From positions 13,586,501 to 13,650,500 of the forward strand of contig CM074865.1 of NCBI GenBank assembly GCA_037501455.1: 64,000 nucleotides of DNA. Reading direction: 5' to 3'. The notes under the pieces were generated by a model. It searched no databases. It was not told where the DNA came from and worked only from the letters and a program-made list of their open reading frames with translations. Positions 1-10,976 of this stretch are shown one piece after another. Each line of letters opens with the position of its first letter. Positions within the stretch are counted from its first letter, which is position 1. The position numbers and the translations under genes are program-made. This stretch comes from Lantana camara (lineage: Eukaryota; Streptophyta; Magnoliopsida; Lamiales; Verbenaceae).

Positions 1-22
1 TAATTATATAATATATTTATTA

Positions 23-547
23 GGGCTAAACCCAATTTCCCCCCTATCCTTTTTCGATTTTTGCACTTACCCCCCTGTCCTTTCATTTTTTGCATTAAAC
101 CCCCTAACCTTTGAAAAATATTACCTTTAACCCCTTCAAAAAATTTTGACCATCGATTTCTCCTCCGTCATAGCGACCCAAGCTTCAAGACCACCGCCAT
201 CATGTTCGTCTCTCCAAGGAGAACAAAGTCCATACCTCAGCCAACCCTATTGGCCGCCAAAAGTTTTGTTCGTCGTGCGTCGTCTTTAATCGATGATTTC
301 TACTTCGTCGGTTGACGAATTTTGATTTTGAGACCATTATTGTGTTCCTTCCGTCGAGCGCTTCGATTTGATATATAATATCTACACATTTGAGATCAAC
401 TTTGTATAGATTTGCTTTGTTAAAGTTTATTACAAGGGGTTAAGTGTGATATTTTTCAAAGGTTAGGGGGTTTAATGCAAAAAATGAAAGGATAGGGGGG
501 TAAGTGCAAAAATCGAAAAAGGATAGGGGGGAAATTGGGTTTAGCCC
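23..547. mobile_element. MULE-type MITE with long terminal inverted repeats
   Basis: The left end starting gggctaaaccc is repeated as its reverse complement at the right end, and the arms stay paired for roughly 110 bp. The element is flanked by a perfect 9-bp target duplication, tatttatta, at 14-22 and 548-556. Long inverted repeats plus a 9-bp duplication are typical of Mutator-like non-autonomous elements. The 525-bp interior holds no coding sequence. Transposase would have to come from elsewhere. Confidence 0.9.
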
Positions 548-1121
548 TATTTATTATATAAATATAATATAATCGTGCCGGGGCCATTTTGTGTCTTAAA
601 ATTTTTAAAAAATTCATATCGCTCGTGTCGTGTCGTGTCGTGTCGTATCCATATAGGATCGTCTCCCTTAATTTGCTATAGATTCCTTCTTATCCCTACT
701 CATTCTTTTCGTGCACGATACTCTCCAAAGCACTAGATATCATTCCATCTCTTCGTTCCTAATCCTGATAAACCTACATCCCAAACTAGCTCCCGCTTCG
801 TCTCAGTTCCCTAAGTCTAGAAGGAACTCCCTTATCCTTTCCCCACGTAACTCTTGTTCGTTCACATTCCAGCGAACAGGTCTTCACCTTTTTATCCGAA
901 CAGAACTATTAGGTGTTACCCCAACAATAATATTTTTATAATATATATTTTTGAAGCATTTTTATTGTTTCTTTAATTTGCTGTGTTTTTTCTTTATTTT
1001 TTGTCTAGCTATTTATGGCTTTACTTGATCTTTTTAGTTTTACTATTTTATTTCTGTAATATTTTTGGTAGATATAATCTTACTTTTTTAGTTTTATTAC
1101 TATATAATATTTCATTCCTTC

Positions 1122-1147
1122 CCCCCTCCCCCTCCCCCTCCCCCTCC
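1122..1147. repeat. CCCCCT tandem repeat, G-quadruplex-capable on the minus strand
   Basis: Four or more tracts of five to six C are separated by single T. The minus strand is therefore a series of G5 runs with one-base loops, which fits the G-quadruplex consensus. No gene lies beside it. Confidence 0.8.
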
Positions 1148-1718
1148 ACTTTATGGGAAAACTACTCATAAATATCATTTATCCACGACCAATTTTAGTT
1201 ACACCCCTTATACAAATCTTTTAGTACTAACTAAATGTTTAAAAAACTAAAGTCAAACCATATTTTAAGTAAAATTACTCTATTATCCCTAATAGAGAAC
1301 TATAAAGACCCACGTCATTCCACTATTGCAGTTTCACTCCCAACACAAAGAAAGAAACGTTCTGTGAAAGAAAAAAAAAAAGAAACAAACATTCAGTGAC
1401 AGAAATTTTTCGACAAAGACAAAGAGAGAAAGAGAAAAAAGAGAGAACCAATTTTCCGACGAAGACAAAGAGAGAAAGAGAAAAAAGAGAGAACCATTAG
1501 TGGAGAGACAAAGAGAGAAATGAGAGAACCATTAGTGGATAGACGATAAAATTTAGTGGAGAGACGGAGAAGATGGAGAAGATTTAATGAAGAGAAGAAA
1601 AGGATAAAGAGAAACAACAACCTTAGAAATGGATGAGATAGAGATTAACAAGATTTAGAGAATTCAAGGTATCAAAATGTACAAAGTGAAGTATGATTTT
1701 CTCATATTGAGGTATTGG

Positions 1719-1995
1719 GTATAACATATAAATATTAAGGTACTCAATTTTTAAAATAAGGTATTGAATTGAGAACATAAGGTACCGATACTAGTATGAC
1801 CGTCATCAATTCCCTACCTATATAAACCGTCATCGGTTCCCTACCTATATAAATAAAAAAAAGTATAACCTACCTATATAAACCGTCATCAGTTCCCTAC
1901 CTATATAAATAAAAAAAAAGTATAACATATGAATATTAAGGTATTCACTTTTCAAAATAAGACATTGAACTGAGAATAAAGGTATTAGTATAACA
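1719..1995. repeat. Degenerate direct repeat pair with internal tandem block
   Basis: The sequence starting gtataacatat at 1719 recurs at 1920 with scattered substitutions over about 75 bp. Between the copies a block containing ctacctatataaaccgtcat is itself repeated about 56 bp apart. It looks like local tandem duplication in spacer DNA. Confidence 0.65.
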
Positions 1996-2639
1996 AATTA
2001 GAAATAAGGTACTATGAAAGAAAAATAAGATACTTGAAAGAAGGTGAATCACTTATTATTTGTTGAGTCACATGTTGAAAAATCAAAAAAACTATCTATT
2101 GTTGTATAATGACGTATTAATTAACTTGAATGACAGAAAAGAAGGAAATAACGACTTTTATAAAAAAGAAAAACAGATAAGAAAGGAAAAAAGAAAAATA
2201 GATGAGAAAGAAAAAAGAAAGAAAAAAAATAAAAAAAAAAAACAAATAATGAAGGACGTTACCATGAATTTAGTATTTGGAGACTTAATACTAAACTAAT
2301 TATTTTAGGAAACAAACTAAAATTCTCTATACTAATAATAGTTACTTAAAACTAATTGTCCCTTCATTTATTGAGAATTATTTTTTGCATTTTACTAAAA
2401 TAAAGTGTGAACTTACGTTGTAACTAGCTTCTTTATGTTATTTTAAAAGACTTTTCAGTCCTCTTATATTTTAATTTTAAAACATTAATTATGAAGTCTT
2501 TTTTCTTTTAGTTTATCATTCACTATAATTATTTTTAGCAATTTCTATTCATTAAATTAATATCTAACAATTTAGTAATTAACCTTTATTTTTTATTTTT
2601 TATTTTTCTTTTTCTTGGTGCTTCTGCTAAACACGCAGA

Positions 2640-2735
2640 ACCTACATTAGATCAGTGGGTTGGGTAGTCCGAAACGCCATATCCTCCATCATCTCTTGCC
2701 CCTTCTTCGCGATCCTATCCGCCAAATCATTATTT
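2640..2735 (-). pseudogene. LINE ORF2 RNase H C-terminal scrap
   Basis: The minus strand reads as about 29 codons containing NDLADRIAKKGQ and then a stop. This matches the end of the RNase H domain at the C-terminus of plant L1-type ORF2 proteins, where an Asp-x-x-Ala-Asp pattern precedes Ala-Lys. Nothing else of that LINE is recognisable nearby. It is a separate copy from the larger relic further right, which has its own RNase H end. The identification rests on one short motif. Confidence 0.55.
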
Positions 2736-2870
2736 TTTAATGTTGGTCCTTTGATCAACAGAACTATTTTTCTTATTCATATAATAATGTTATGATTTTT
2801 TTTCCCCTTTCATTATTAGTTTCTTGATCGTCTTAATTAAATTTTTCTTTTTTCACATTCTTATTTTATA

Positions 2871-2904
<34 letters not shown>

Positions 2905-5239
2905 CAAACTCAAAAAAGCCATTTGAAAATTACTTCAGTTCGCATAATATTGGTGCCAATTTAATATGCTACTTAGAACTTTTGTATCACTATACATACA
3001 TAAAGTTTATGGGTAATGAGTCTAAACCATATATTTTATATTTTCTCTAGCTATAGCTAAGTATTGGTGCGTGTTTTTTTTTCTCTTTAATTTCTATAAT
3101 ATTTTTAATCTAACTTGATACTTTATATTAACATATCTTTTTTAAATCAATCGATCGATCAACTTCATCAACGAATTAAATTAAATTTTATATGATAAAC
3201 AAAATAAATTAAACAAAACGAATTCAAATAATATCTTATTTAAACGGATTCAAATCCAAACGGATATCGAATTTTTGAATATCTATTTATTTCAATTAAT
3301 CGAAACTAAATGATTAGTTCGCTTTTGATTCAGTTCTCTGGTAGATCCTTTTGATTTAATGAATATCATATAAATGATCATACGTACATAAAATTAATTT
3401 ATTCATCCTATATAAAAATTTCAAATATAATTTTGTAAAAGTCAATATTTGAGATTTCTTCAGTAAAAATTTGATCGGTTGGATTATATTATTATTAAAA
3501 ACAATTTCATGAGATTTTTAGCTATATCGATTTATTTTTTAGGTATTTTTGGATTTTTTTTCTATTATTAAATACTGAATAATGAATTTAAAAGTTAGAT
3601 ACAAAATATCACTTTTGGTACATATAACTATTAAAAAGAACTATTAAAAAAATACTGAAAGCTAATTAGAATTGTTATCTAATATATCTTCTTTTCCTTA
3701 AAATTTATGATACTCAAATATATACACGCGCACACACAAAAGAGATTTATTCAAAATACTAAACTATACCTAATCCATTTTTATATATATACTAATGAAA
3801 TGAACGTGCGTTGCACGTTTATCATTTAATTTATTTAAATAAATTTAGTTATTATATTTATTGAACAAATTAGGATATTAAGAATGTCTAGTTTGAATAA
3901 ATAAGTATAATAACATTTTTAATGAACCATTTTAATTTTGAAAATTAACACATAAAAAAATATTTATATGAGATCTCTCTTTCAAATCATGTACAATAAG
4001 TCAATAAGTAGAAATTCGAATTAGAAAAACATCTAAATAAATAAACAATAAAAATATTTGAAACTATGTTATTACATAACACAAAATGATTAAAGTATAT
4101 AGTATTAATTTGCCCAAATAGTTCTAACTTTTAAGCATAAGAAATAGTTTATAACCTTCAAATATATTTAATAAATGAAAAGACATATATAAAAGAATGT
4201 AGACAAAAACTTAAAAGATCATATAAAATGTCATATTAACTATATATATTTAGCTTTTTGTCGTATAAAATGTCATATAAAAAGATCATATATTTTTAAT
4301 ATAATTTGTAATTTATTTTTAGTTTTTTTATAAAGTTTTAAAGAATCTTTTTGTCGTCATTCAAAATCTAAAAGTTATAATCACTTGCAAAATTTCCTAT
4401 ATTTTCGACCTCGATTCCATCATCTAAAATGGGAACATTTTTTTTTTTCCTATATTTCATCAATTTTAGTATAATTACCTTGCGCTAGATGTGCATCTCT
4501 AAAAACCATGGGTTTGACATATCATCATTTTCAATATTATCCTCTTTCTCAAATCTTCATCTTCTTCTGCATAATTGTAATTTGATTTAATGAATATTTC
4601 TATTTCGCTTTATGTTGATAGTTTGGATTGTATTTTTTAATTGAACTGTAGCTACTGCATGCAATTTTTAATTGATAACTTCTACTATTTGATTGTAGTG
4701 AGAAAACAAAATTTTGTGAATACTTGTAAACTATGTTTTTTATAATATTTTGAGCTATATTCTCCTTAAACAATTAAAAGTGTTAGTAATTTCATTATAT
4801 AAAATATTAATAGAGTTTTTAGTAATTAGTTTATTTATAAAGTATTAAAGAAATAATATTTTATAAAAATTAATTAGACTCTCGATTGAGCAATTTATGT
4901 ACTTCTCAAACAATATGATATATAATATTTAGTATCATTTTGTACCTATTATTAATTCAAAAATATACTTATTGATGGTTTGATATTTTTATATTACTTT
5001 GGTATAGGTTTTATATTTTCATTATTGCACTTTCAATAGGAAACACCCTTTTCAGATGTTCATATTGATATATTGCATTTTTTTACACGTTTCGTACCAT
5101 AAGAAGGATTTGTTTCAATCCTGCCAGTCTCTCTTAAAACAATAATATATATCTTGTATAGTAAACAAAATATAACTAATATTATTTATTTTGCACTATT
5201 TATACGTTCATACTTTTTTTTTTTTCTTTCTATATCTAG
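2736..5239. other. AT-rich spacer, no gene seen
   Basis: Strongly AT-rich DNA with a TA dinucleotide run at about 2868-2887 followed by poly-T, and other homopolymer tracts. I found no coding sequence, RNA gene or element boundary that I could support. Confidence 0.7.
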
Positions 5240-6403
5240 TTTTGCCGATAGAGCATCCTAAACGTAGTAACCATTTTAAAGCTTGTGATCTATCCTGGCT
5301 AATTTATCAGTCATCATGTTTCATTCTCTCGAGATTTATTTGATCCAAGTTTCTCAAGAACTTTGGAGTAAACTTCGCCAATCAAATATTACGTTTCTCA
5401 TTAGTTGTTTTCAATATCCTTCGTTGCTATCCATTTCACGATCGTCTCCGAATCAATCTCCACATTAATCTTCAAAAAGCGCCTCTCCTAAGCTAGTGTT
5501 AATCCTTTAGGCAAGTCCAATAACTCTACTACATTATTGAAACTATAGCAAGATTCATAGCATATCCTAGCACTCATCTTCAGTTGTCATCTTGAATGAT
5601 GCCCCTGGCCAAGCATTGTTAGTGTGGTTATGAAAGCTTCTAACCGAGTTTAGTTTTACCTCTCACTTCTCAGGTTTATTCCACAATAACTATGTGCAGA
5701 TTTTCTTTTGCCTGTGTTTTTTGTCCTCATTGATTAATACTAAGATTTCAGATAACTCTTTTATGTGGCGAAGAGTGACTCTTCTAAGATTCATAACATT
5801 TTGATAGCTCCATCAGTTCCATGTTTTCCAAAGATTTCAGAGCGTCAAGATCAAGATAACTCACCCAGGATAGTCTAGGAACATATTGCTCAAAATTTTG
5901 CCATTAAAGCTCTCTTTGAGCCCATTTGACACTCGCAAGCCACGAAGATTCCGTCAAGTTTATGTATCAATAATCTTGTCTCACACTCGGTGTGTGAACA
6001 GAAAATTTCTCAACACGTGGTCCACATATTCATATCCTGTACAATAGTATGTACATACATCATTTTTCCCAAAATTTCTATCATACGTCAATACATTTGT
6101 GAGAAAACTATCATATTGGTAAAGTTACAGGAAAATCATGAACTTTTTGGGGCAAGGTAATTTCCAAGTTCATTTTCAATTTTTCTCGCATGTCTTATCT
6201 GACACCATAAGTATAGTCATTTTATAGGACAATTTATCTTTAGTTGACCTAGTCCAGACTCTCTCATCTCCATTATCATGTAGCATGATTAGGACACTAA
6301 GTATCTCATTCACCACCTCCTTGGGCAGTATTGTTTTCAACTTATCCAGGTTTCTGTTTTTATCTATATCAATGAGATTACATACAATAAGATCTTTATC
6401 CTC
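5240..6403 (-). pseudogene. L1 LINE ORF2 relic, 3' part (RT-RNase H connector and RNase H)
   Basis: Read on the minus strand. At 6176-6403 the frame gives DKDLIVCNLIDIDKN, then NLDKLKTILPKEVVNEIL, then RVWTRSTKDKLS. This is the connector after the reverse transcriptase in plant L1 ORF2. Around 5440-5480 it gives VEIDSETIVKWI, and near 5310 TDKLAR, both RNase H-like. Many stops and frame changes lie between. It continues directly into the segment beginning at 12771: removing element 1 and one copy of its duplicated target tcctc rejoins the reading. This is an old, dead LINE used as a landing site. Confidence 0.75.
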
Positions 6404-6446
6404 TGATAGTGCCAAAAATATTTCTAAGTGTTGAGCTCCACCCCTT

Positions 6447-6975
6447 CGAGGTCCACTCTTTCGCGTTCCACCTCAAGCGAGGCCTCTCATCTTGCGAGGT
6501 CTGCATAATGCGAGGTCCCCATCTCGAGAGGTCCGCACCTACGAGATCCGCACCTCGCAAGGTCTACAAATACAAGGTCCGCACTTGGCGAGGTCCGCAC
6601 CTTGCAAGGTCTGCACCTTGTGAGCTCCGCATCTTGTGAGCTCCGCACTTGGCGAGGTCCGCACCTTGCGAGGTCCGCACCTTGCGAGGTCCGCACTTGG
6701 CGAGGTCCGCAAGTGCGAGGTCCGCACCTTGCGAGGTCCGCATCTACGAGCTCCGCATCTTGTGAGGTCCGCACCTTGCGAGGTCTGCACCTCACGAGGT
6801 CCGCATATGCGAGGTCCGCACCTCACGAGATCCGCATATGCGAGGTCCGAACCTTTCGAGATCTGCATATGCGAGGTCCGCACCTTGCGAGGTCTGCATA
6901 TGCGAGGTCCGCACCTCACGAGGTCCGCATATGCGAGGTCCGCACCTTTCGAGGTCTGCATATGCGAGGTCCGCA
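6447..6975. repeat. 16-bp tandem array (cgaggtccgcaccttg-like), about 33 units
   Basis: Units of about 16 bp match cgaggtccgcaccttg with variants such as cgaggtccgcatatg and cgaggtctgcaccttg. Many units contain the 14-bp dyad GAGGT-CCGC-ACCTC. The repeat has no stop codon in most frames and 16 is not a multiple of 3, so it is open in several frames on both strands. The reading frames here are artefacts, not genes. Confidence 0.93.
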
Positions 6976-7084
6976 TAGTGGAACACGTTCGGCATGGGCG
7001 CGTGGCAGTTACCCACGTTCGCACGTTTCTCCACTACGCAATACACGATCCCGCGAAACTCGCGCCTTAACCTAATTCAGATGG

Positions 7085-7092
7085 TATAAATA
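7085..7092 (+). promoter_or_regulatory. TATA box of element 1 5' LTR
   Basis: TATAAATA just downstream of the 16-bp array, in the expected place for the LTR promoter of the gag transcript. The 3' LTR has the same box at 12511-12518. Confidence 0.7.
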
Positions 7093-7347
7093 GTCTTTTT
7101 CTCATAAAAATCAGGTACGCACACTTTTAGATATGGAACCTCTGCCAAAATTCCCGGTCACCTTTCCACCTGAGACAATCTCACTGTCTTGAGCGTCGGA
7201 GTGCCTACGCGGGAAACACCCCCGCCTGGTATTCTTACGTTGCTTTGATCTTAGCAGGTTGAAGAACCCACTCTTTGGCTGATTTGTTGGAGATTTGGAG
7301 CCGATTCCATTCAATTTCCGGTGACCCAATTTTCAGCATCATCAGTT

Positions 7348-7365
7348 TGGCGCCGTCTGTGGGAA
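7348..7365 (+). other. Primer-binding site, element 1
   Basis: TGGCGCCGTCTGTGGGAA lies 3 bp after the LTR. The same 18-mer follows the 5' LTRs of elements 2 and 3. Its complement would be a tRNA 3' end terminating in CCA. Tat-lineage elements are often said to use tRNA-Arg; I could not check the tRNA identity. Confidence 0.8.
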
Positions 7366-7420
7366 ACCACCGGATTTCCCAACCTTTTCTCAAAGTTATT
7401 CTTTTGGTTTCGTTTGGAAG

Positions 7421-8320
7421 ATGACCGGAGCTGATAACACTAGCCGTGGCGAGCGAAGCTCTAGCTTGCCTCCGCGACTATCCCCAACCCGAGTAAGTCA
7501 AGCGAACATCAACGCGAGCCAAGCGAACGTCGACGTGTTGCGCCATCTGCCACCGGCGTTCCCGCATAAGAGAAACCGCACCGGAGCCACCGTGGACTTC
7601 AGTCTGCCCGTCCACTCCTTGCAAGCTCTTGGTACCGGAATAGGCCAAAATTCCTTCAACATTCCGGCAGGTTTAAACCCTTTGCTACTAAATCCATTGT
7701 TGTTCAATCCGTTCTGGGGACTCCAAGGAGGAGCACAAGCCCAGATCGGAGGGGTTCAGACCACTATTGCTCCACCTCGCACTACCATCGTGACGAGCGG
7801 AGCGGAGCGCACGGCCAACCGGCCGCTATATGAGGAACTGCCCATTCGAACGGACCCCCCACCCGTTCATACCGAGGCAAATCCGACTGTAGCGGGACCG
7901 AGTCGAGTGCGAAACCCTATCCCACCTCCGGATGGTGATGACCAAGTCCCATTTGTGCGGCGTGATGGGAAGCAGACCATGGTGGAAGACGAAGAGGAAC
8001 CGGATCCTCTCAATCCCGCTCAACATTCCAAAACTCGAGCGGGGGAGGGAGTGAATGACCGCCTCACTCAGTTGGAAGAGGAGAATCAGAACCTGCGCGC
8101 CGCCCTGAGCAAGATTGTGGAAGGATCTCAGGTTGGTGATAAGACGAGGCTCATCACCGACCCACTCGGTGTCGAGATGAGGAGGCGGTCGACAAGCCTA
8201 GGCATCGTCCTGTCCGAGGCGATCGAGAGAGGCCTATCGAGCTATCAACCCATCGGAGGCATAGTCGACCTCGAAGATCAAGGCCTGAGCGACCTTCGCC
8301 ACTTTGCGAAGAGATTCTGA
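7421..8320 (+). pseudogene. Element 1 gag, N-terminal part
   Basis: A 299-codon frame from ATG 7421. It is low-complexity and rich in proline, asparagine and glycine. A short predicted coiled coil (RLTQLEEENQNLRAAL) lies near residues 213-230. In element 2 the corresponding region runs on without a break into the conserved gag domain. Here it ends at TGA 8318-8320 one base into the ATG of the next frame (TGATG), which I read as a single-base frameshift. A translational stop-restart is possible but unsupported. The product would be a capsid precursor lacking its capsid domain. Confidence 0.8.
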
Positions 8321-9705
8321 TGGCCCGGGCGGGACCCTCAAAGGTTCCTACCAACCTGCCCCGCTACGATGGCACGAGCGATCCTGAGGAACACATGACC
8401 GCGTTTGAGCACCTCATACACCTATATGAGCACTCACTGGATTTCTGGTGCAAGATATTTGTCACTTCGTTCACGGGAACCGCCTATGATTGGTTCAAGC
8501 GGCTTCCACCTGGATCGATTCGAAGCTATGATGACCTGTGCAGACAGTTTGATAGCCATTTTAGCCCACTGAAGGTGACTAAGCTGCCCACAACTTATCT
8601 CTGGAATGTCGAGCAAGGCCCCAATGAAACTCTACGGGAGTACTTTACTCGCTTTGGTGCTGAACTAACCAAAGTTGAGATCCCATCCGGTGATTTCCTG
8701 AGGCAGGCAGTTTACCAAGGACTGAATGATTCTAAGATCAGTACGGAGTGTGGAGACGCCATTGCCCGTCAAAAGCCTAAGGACATGATTCATCTCCGGA
8801 GGATAGCAAGTGAGTACATGGAGCAGGAAGACATGGCTCACATGAAACGAGCTCGTGTCCAGGATAGACTATCAAGAAGCTCAAATATCCAGGATAGACT
8901 ATCAAGGAGCTCAAATCGGGAGGAGCATAGGGAACGGCAAGCTGGACCTCTCCCCAGGGGACCACGAGTTGAACTCACTAAACGTAACTCGGAGATCCTG
9001 AACATAGCCGGTTCCAAGATGTTCAAAAAGCCACGCCCGATGGCCCAGAGCGAGAAAAACTCTCGCTCCGATAAGTATTGTGCGTTCCATCAACAAGACG
9101 GGCATGATACGGACGAGTGCATTAATTTGGAGAAGGAGATCCAGCGCTTGGTAGCCGGGGGCAAACTTTCAGAGTTTGTTAAGTTAATGGATCGAAATCA
9201 CAAGAGGCGAGGGGACAGGGCCCGGTCACGCTCGCGTAGCCCTCGCCGACCCCGCTCCCGTAGCCCACACCGTGATCGACGAGCTGGAAGAGGCACCAAG
9301 CAAGTACTTGATGATAATATGCCCACTCGTGGGGTGGTTAATATGATTGCCGGAGGGGCGACAAATGGCGATACCAAGACCTCGCGCAAGAAAGCTGGGC
9401 GCCGATTTAGCCAAGAGCCTAACGCTTCTGCTCAGCACATCTTCCATGTTGAGAAAGGAGAGGTCTTGGGTTTTACCGATCGTGATTTTGATAATGTTGT
9501 GGTCGATGAGAATGGTGAGTGTCCAGATTGTCCGATGGTAATTGACGTCGACATCTACAACACCAAGGTCAAAAGGGCATTGGTAGATAGCGGCAGTTCA
9601 GTAAATGTTTTGCCACTCTCCACCTTTAAAAAGTTATGCGGCAAGGATGTTGAGCTCGAAGCCGTTGAGACCCCTCTACTTGGGTTCGGCGGATCAGAGC
9701 TTTAA
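8320..9705 (+). pseudogene. Element 1 gag capsid domain, zinc knuckle, RS-rich tail and start of protease
   Basis: A 461-codon frame. Residues about 10-150 are a retrotransposon gag domain (LPRYDGTSDPEEHM, then YDWFKRLPPGSI and LREYFTRF). Around residue 250 is a CX2HX4HX4C variant knuckle (CAFHQQDGHDTDEC). It is followed by an Arg/Ser-rich stretch containing RSRSRSPRRPRSRSPHR, then MIAGG, then the aspartic protease active site VDSGSSVNVLP at about residue 427. The frame is cut inside the protease by TAA 9703-9705, and the same frame stays open afterwards. A 30-bp tandem duplication at 8859-8918 doubles IQDRLSRSSN. Confidence 0.88.
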
Positions 9706-10260
9706 GCAATTGGCCAAGCAAAATTGGCGACCTCCTTAGGTTGCGCTCCGAAAAGAGCCACGGTCCCATTGACATACACAGTGGTCGAGGTCAACCTCCC
9801 ATACAACGTGATTCTTGGGAGACCCGCTCTTACAAAGTTCAAAGCCATTCATTCAGCGTTCCATCGCAAAATGAAATTCCCAACTCCTAACGGAATAGGA
9901 GAAGTAAATTGTAAGCTGAAAGAGGCTTGGGAGTGCTACATGCTCTCAACCATGAAGCCTAAGCCTATTCAAGAAACTCCAAAGCCGCTGGAAGTTGCTC
10001 AAAAGAAAGATGACGAGACGCTTGATACGAAAGGGATCACTCATCCCCAAAAACGCAAGTTGGAAGCCGAACAATGTGAGCACAAAGAAACAAGGTTGAA
10101 GCCAACCGGAGACTTTACAGAGACTGAGCTCATCCCTGGTGATAGCTCGAAAACAACTAAGGCTGGCGCTCAAATCAAAGGAAAGCAACAAGTCATGCTT
10201 ATCGCTTGGCGGATGCCAACAATACGTTGCTCCCTCAACCATAAAACGCGAACAACTTGA
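9706..10260 (+). pseudogene. Element 1 protease C-terminal half and truncated pre-RT linker
   Basis: In frame with the preceding segment after the TAA stop. It contains the second conserved retroviral-type protease motif, NVILGRPAL, and AFHRKMKFPTP followed by EAWECYMLS, as in elements 2 and 3. The linker continues to about the point where the other elements enter the reverse transcriptase (matching the IELEPG...KTTQIG region), then ends at a stop at 10258-10260. No RT, RNase H or integrase sequence follows. Confidence 0.85.
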
Positions 10261-10976
10261 AAAAGTTTTACGTGTAAGGCTCATTTGATCTAAGTTAGGC
10301 GTTCGTTTCTTTCAGCATTTAGTTCATGATTACCGTTCAGTTTTCAGTATTTCGTTTTTAGCAAACAAAGACATTTGTATTTCACAAGTGTTCCGTTCAT
10401 TTTATTAGTAAAGTCTTTCCATTTCATTTTCTACTTGAGCGTTTTATAAAATTTTATGTGACAATCTCTCGGCTCAAGAAGCCTACGCAAAAGGAAGGGA
10501 GCCGAACCCCTCCAATCCGCAAACACACTTTACAACATAAAATTTGTGAGCTCCACACTTAGAACTTGGAAAACTTTCGAATTTTGGCTTACATACAAAC
10601 TTGACAATGCTATGGTTTGAAGTTTGAACATGACACTTAGAAAATTTTTACATGCCCGAATACGAGTTACATGTCCAAGTCCAAATGCAATACTGAGAAA
10701 TTTTGCACATAACTTGCATACAATATCATAAATATTTACGAATTCTATGGATAAAGCGTACATTCATTCACACAAAGCTTGCCAAACACATGTTCTTCAT
10801 CATAAAGCGTTGGCATTACAAAGTTCGAGGAACCCTCTACACAGCAAACTCGGATTCGGCGTCATCATCGATCACCTTGAAGTGTTCTGGAACAACACCC
10901 GCTCCCTCAGTCGCATCAGCAAGGACTCCATCATGGACGGTGCGCTCCCCACGAGCCTCCTCGTCTCTGTAACCCC
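10261..10976. other. Element 1 non-coding region
   Basis: About 0.7 kb between the truncated pol start and the antisense ORF, with no RT or integrase motif in any frame. Near 10930 and 11000 a block with gcgctccccacgagcctcctcgtctct is duplicated about 80 bp apart with small changes, overlapping the 3' end of the antisense ORF. Confidence 0.65.

Larger units (their letters stand above)
557..2639. other. AT-rich spacer, no gene seen
   Basis: I see no credible gene. Short open frames here are low-complexity (lysine-rich or phenylalanine/leucine-rich). It holds a cgtgt pentanucleotide microsatellite at 624-646, a C-rich CCCCCT repeat at about 1122-1147, and a purine-rich AGAGAAAGAG stretch at about 1380-1600. 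A roughly 75-bp direct repeat starts at 1719 and again at 1920, separated by a shorter duplicated block containing ctacctatata. Confidence 0.7.
6404..7344 (+). repeat. Element 1 5' LTR (941 bp)
   Basis: It begins TGATAGTGCC and ends CATCATCA, just before the primer-binding site. Its first 570 bp are mostly a 16-bp GC-rich tandem array. A TATAAATA box lies at 7085-7092. It is 15 bp longer than the 3' copy because of one extra array unit. Confidence 0.95.

Noticed and set aside
2060..2299. Lysine-rich 79-codon frame
   Set aside because: Low-complexity A-rich DNA; no homology pattern or gene context.
6447..6975. CRISPR-like array of short repeats
   Set aside because: Repeats are contiguous without unique spacers, in a plant LTR with target duplication; no cas genes.
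6409..7075. Overlapping long frames on both strands resembling pentapeptide-repeat proteins (ADLARCGPR-like); again at 11850-12501
   Set aside because: They are six-frame translations of the 16-bp LTR array, which lacks stops; the unit length is not a multiple of three and all frames are open equally.
8317..8322. Programmed stop-restart (TGATG) between two gag frames of element 1
   Set aside because: Elements 2 and 3 read through the same region in one frame, so a simple frameshift is more likely; cannot be excluded without other copies.
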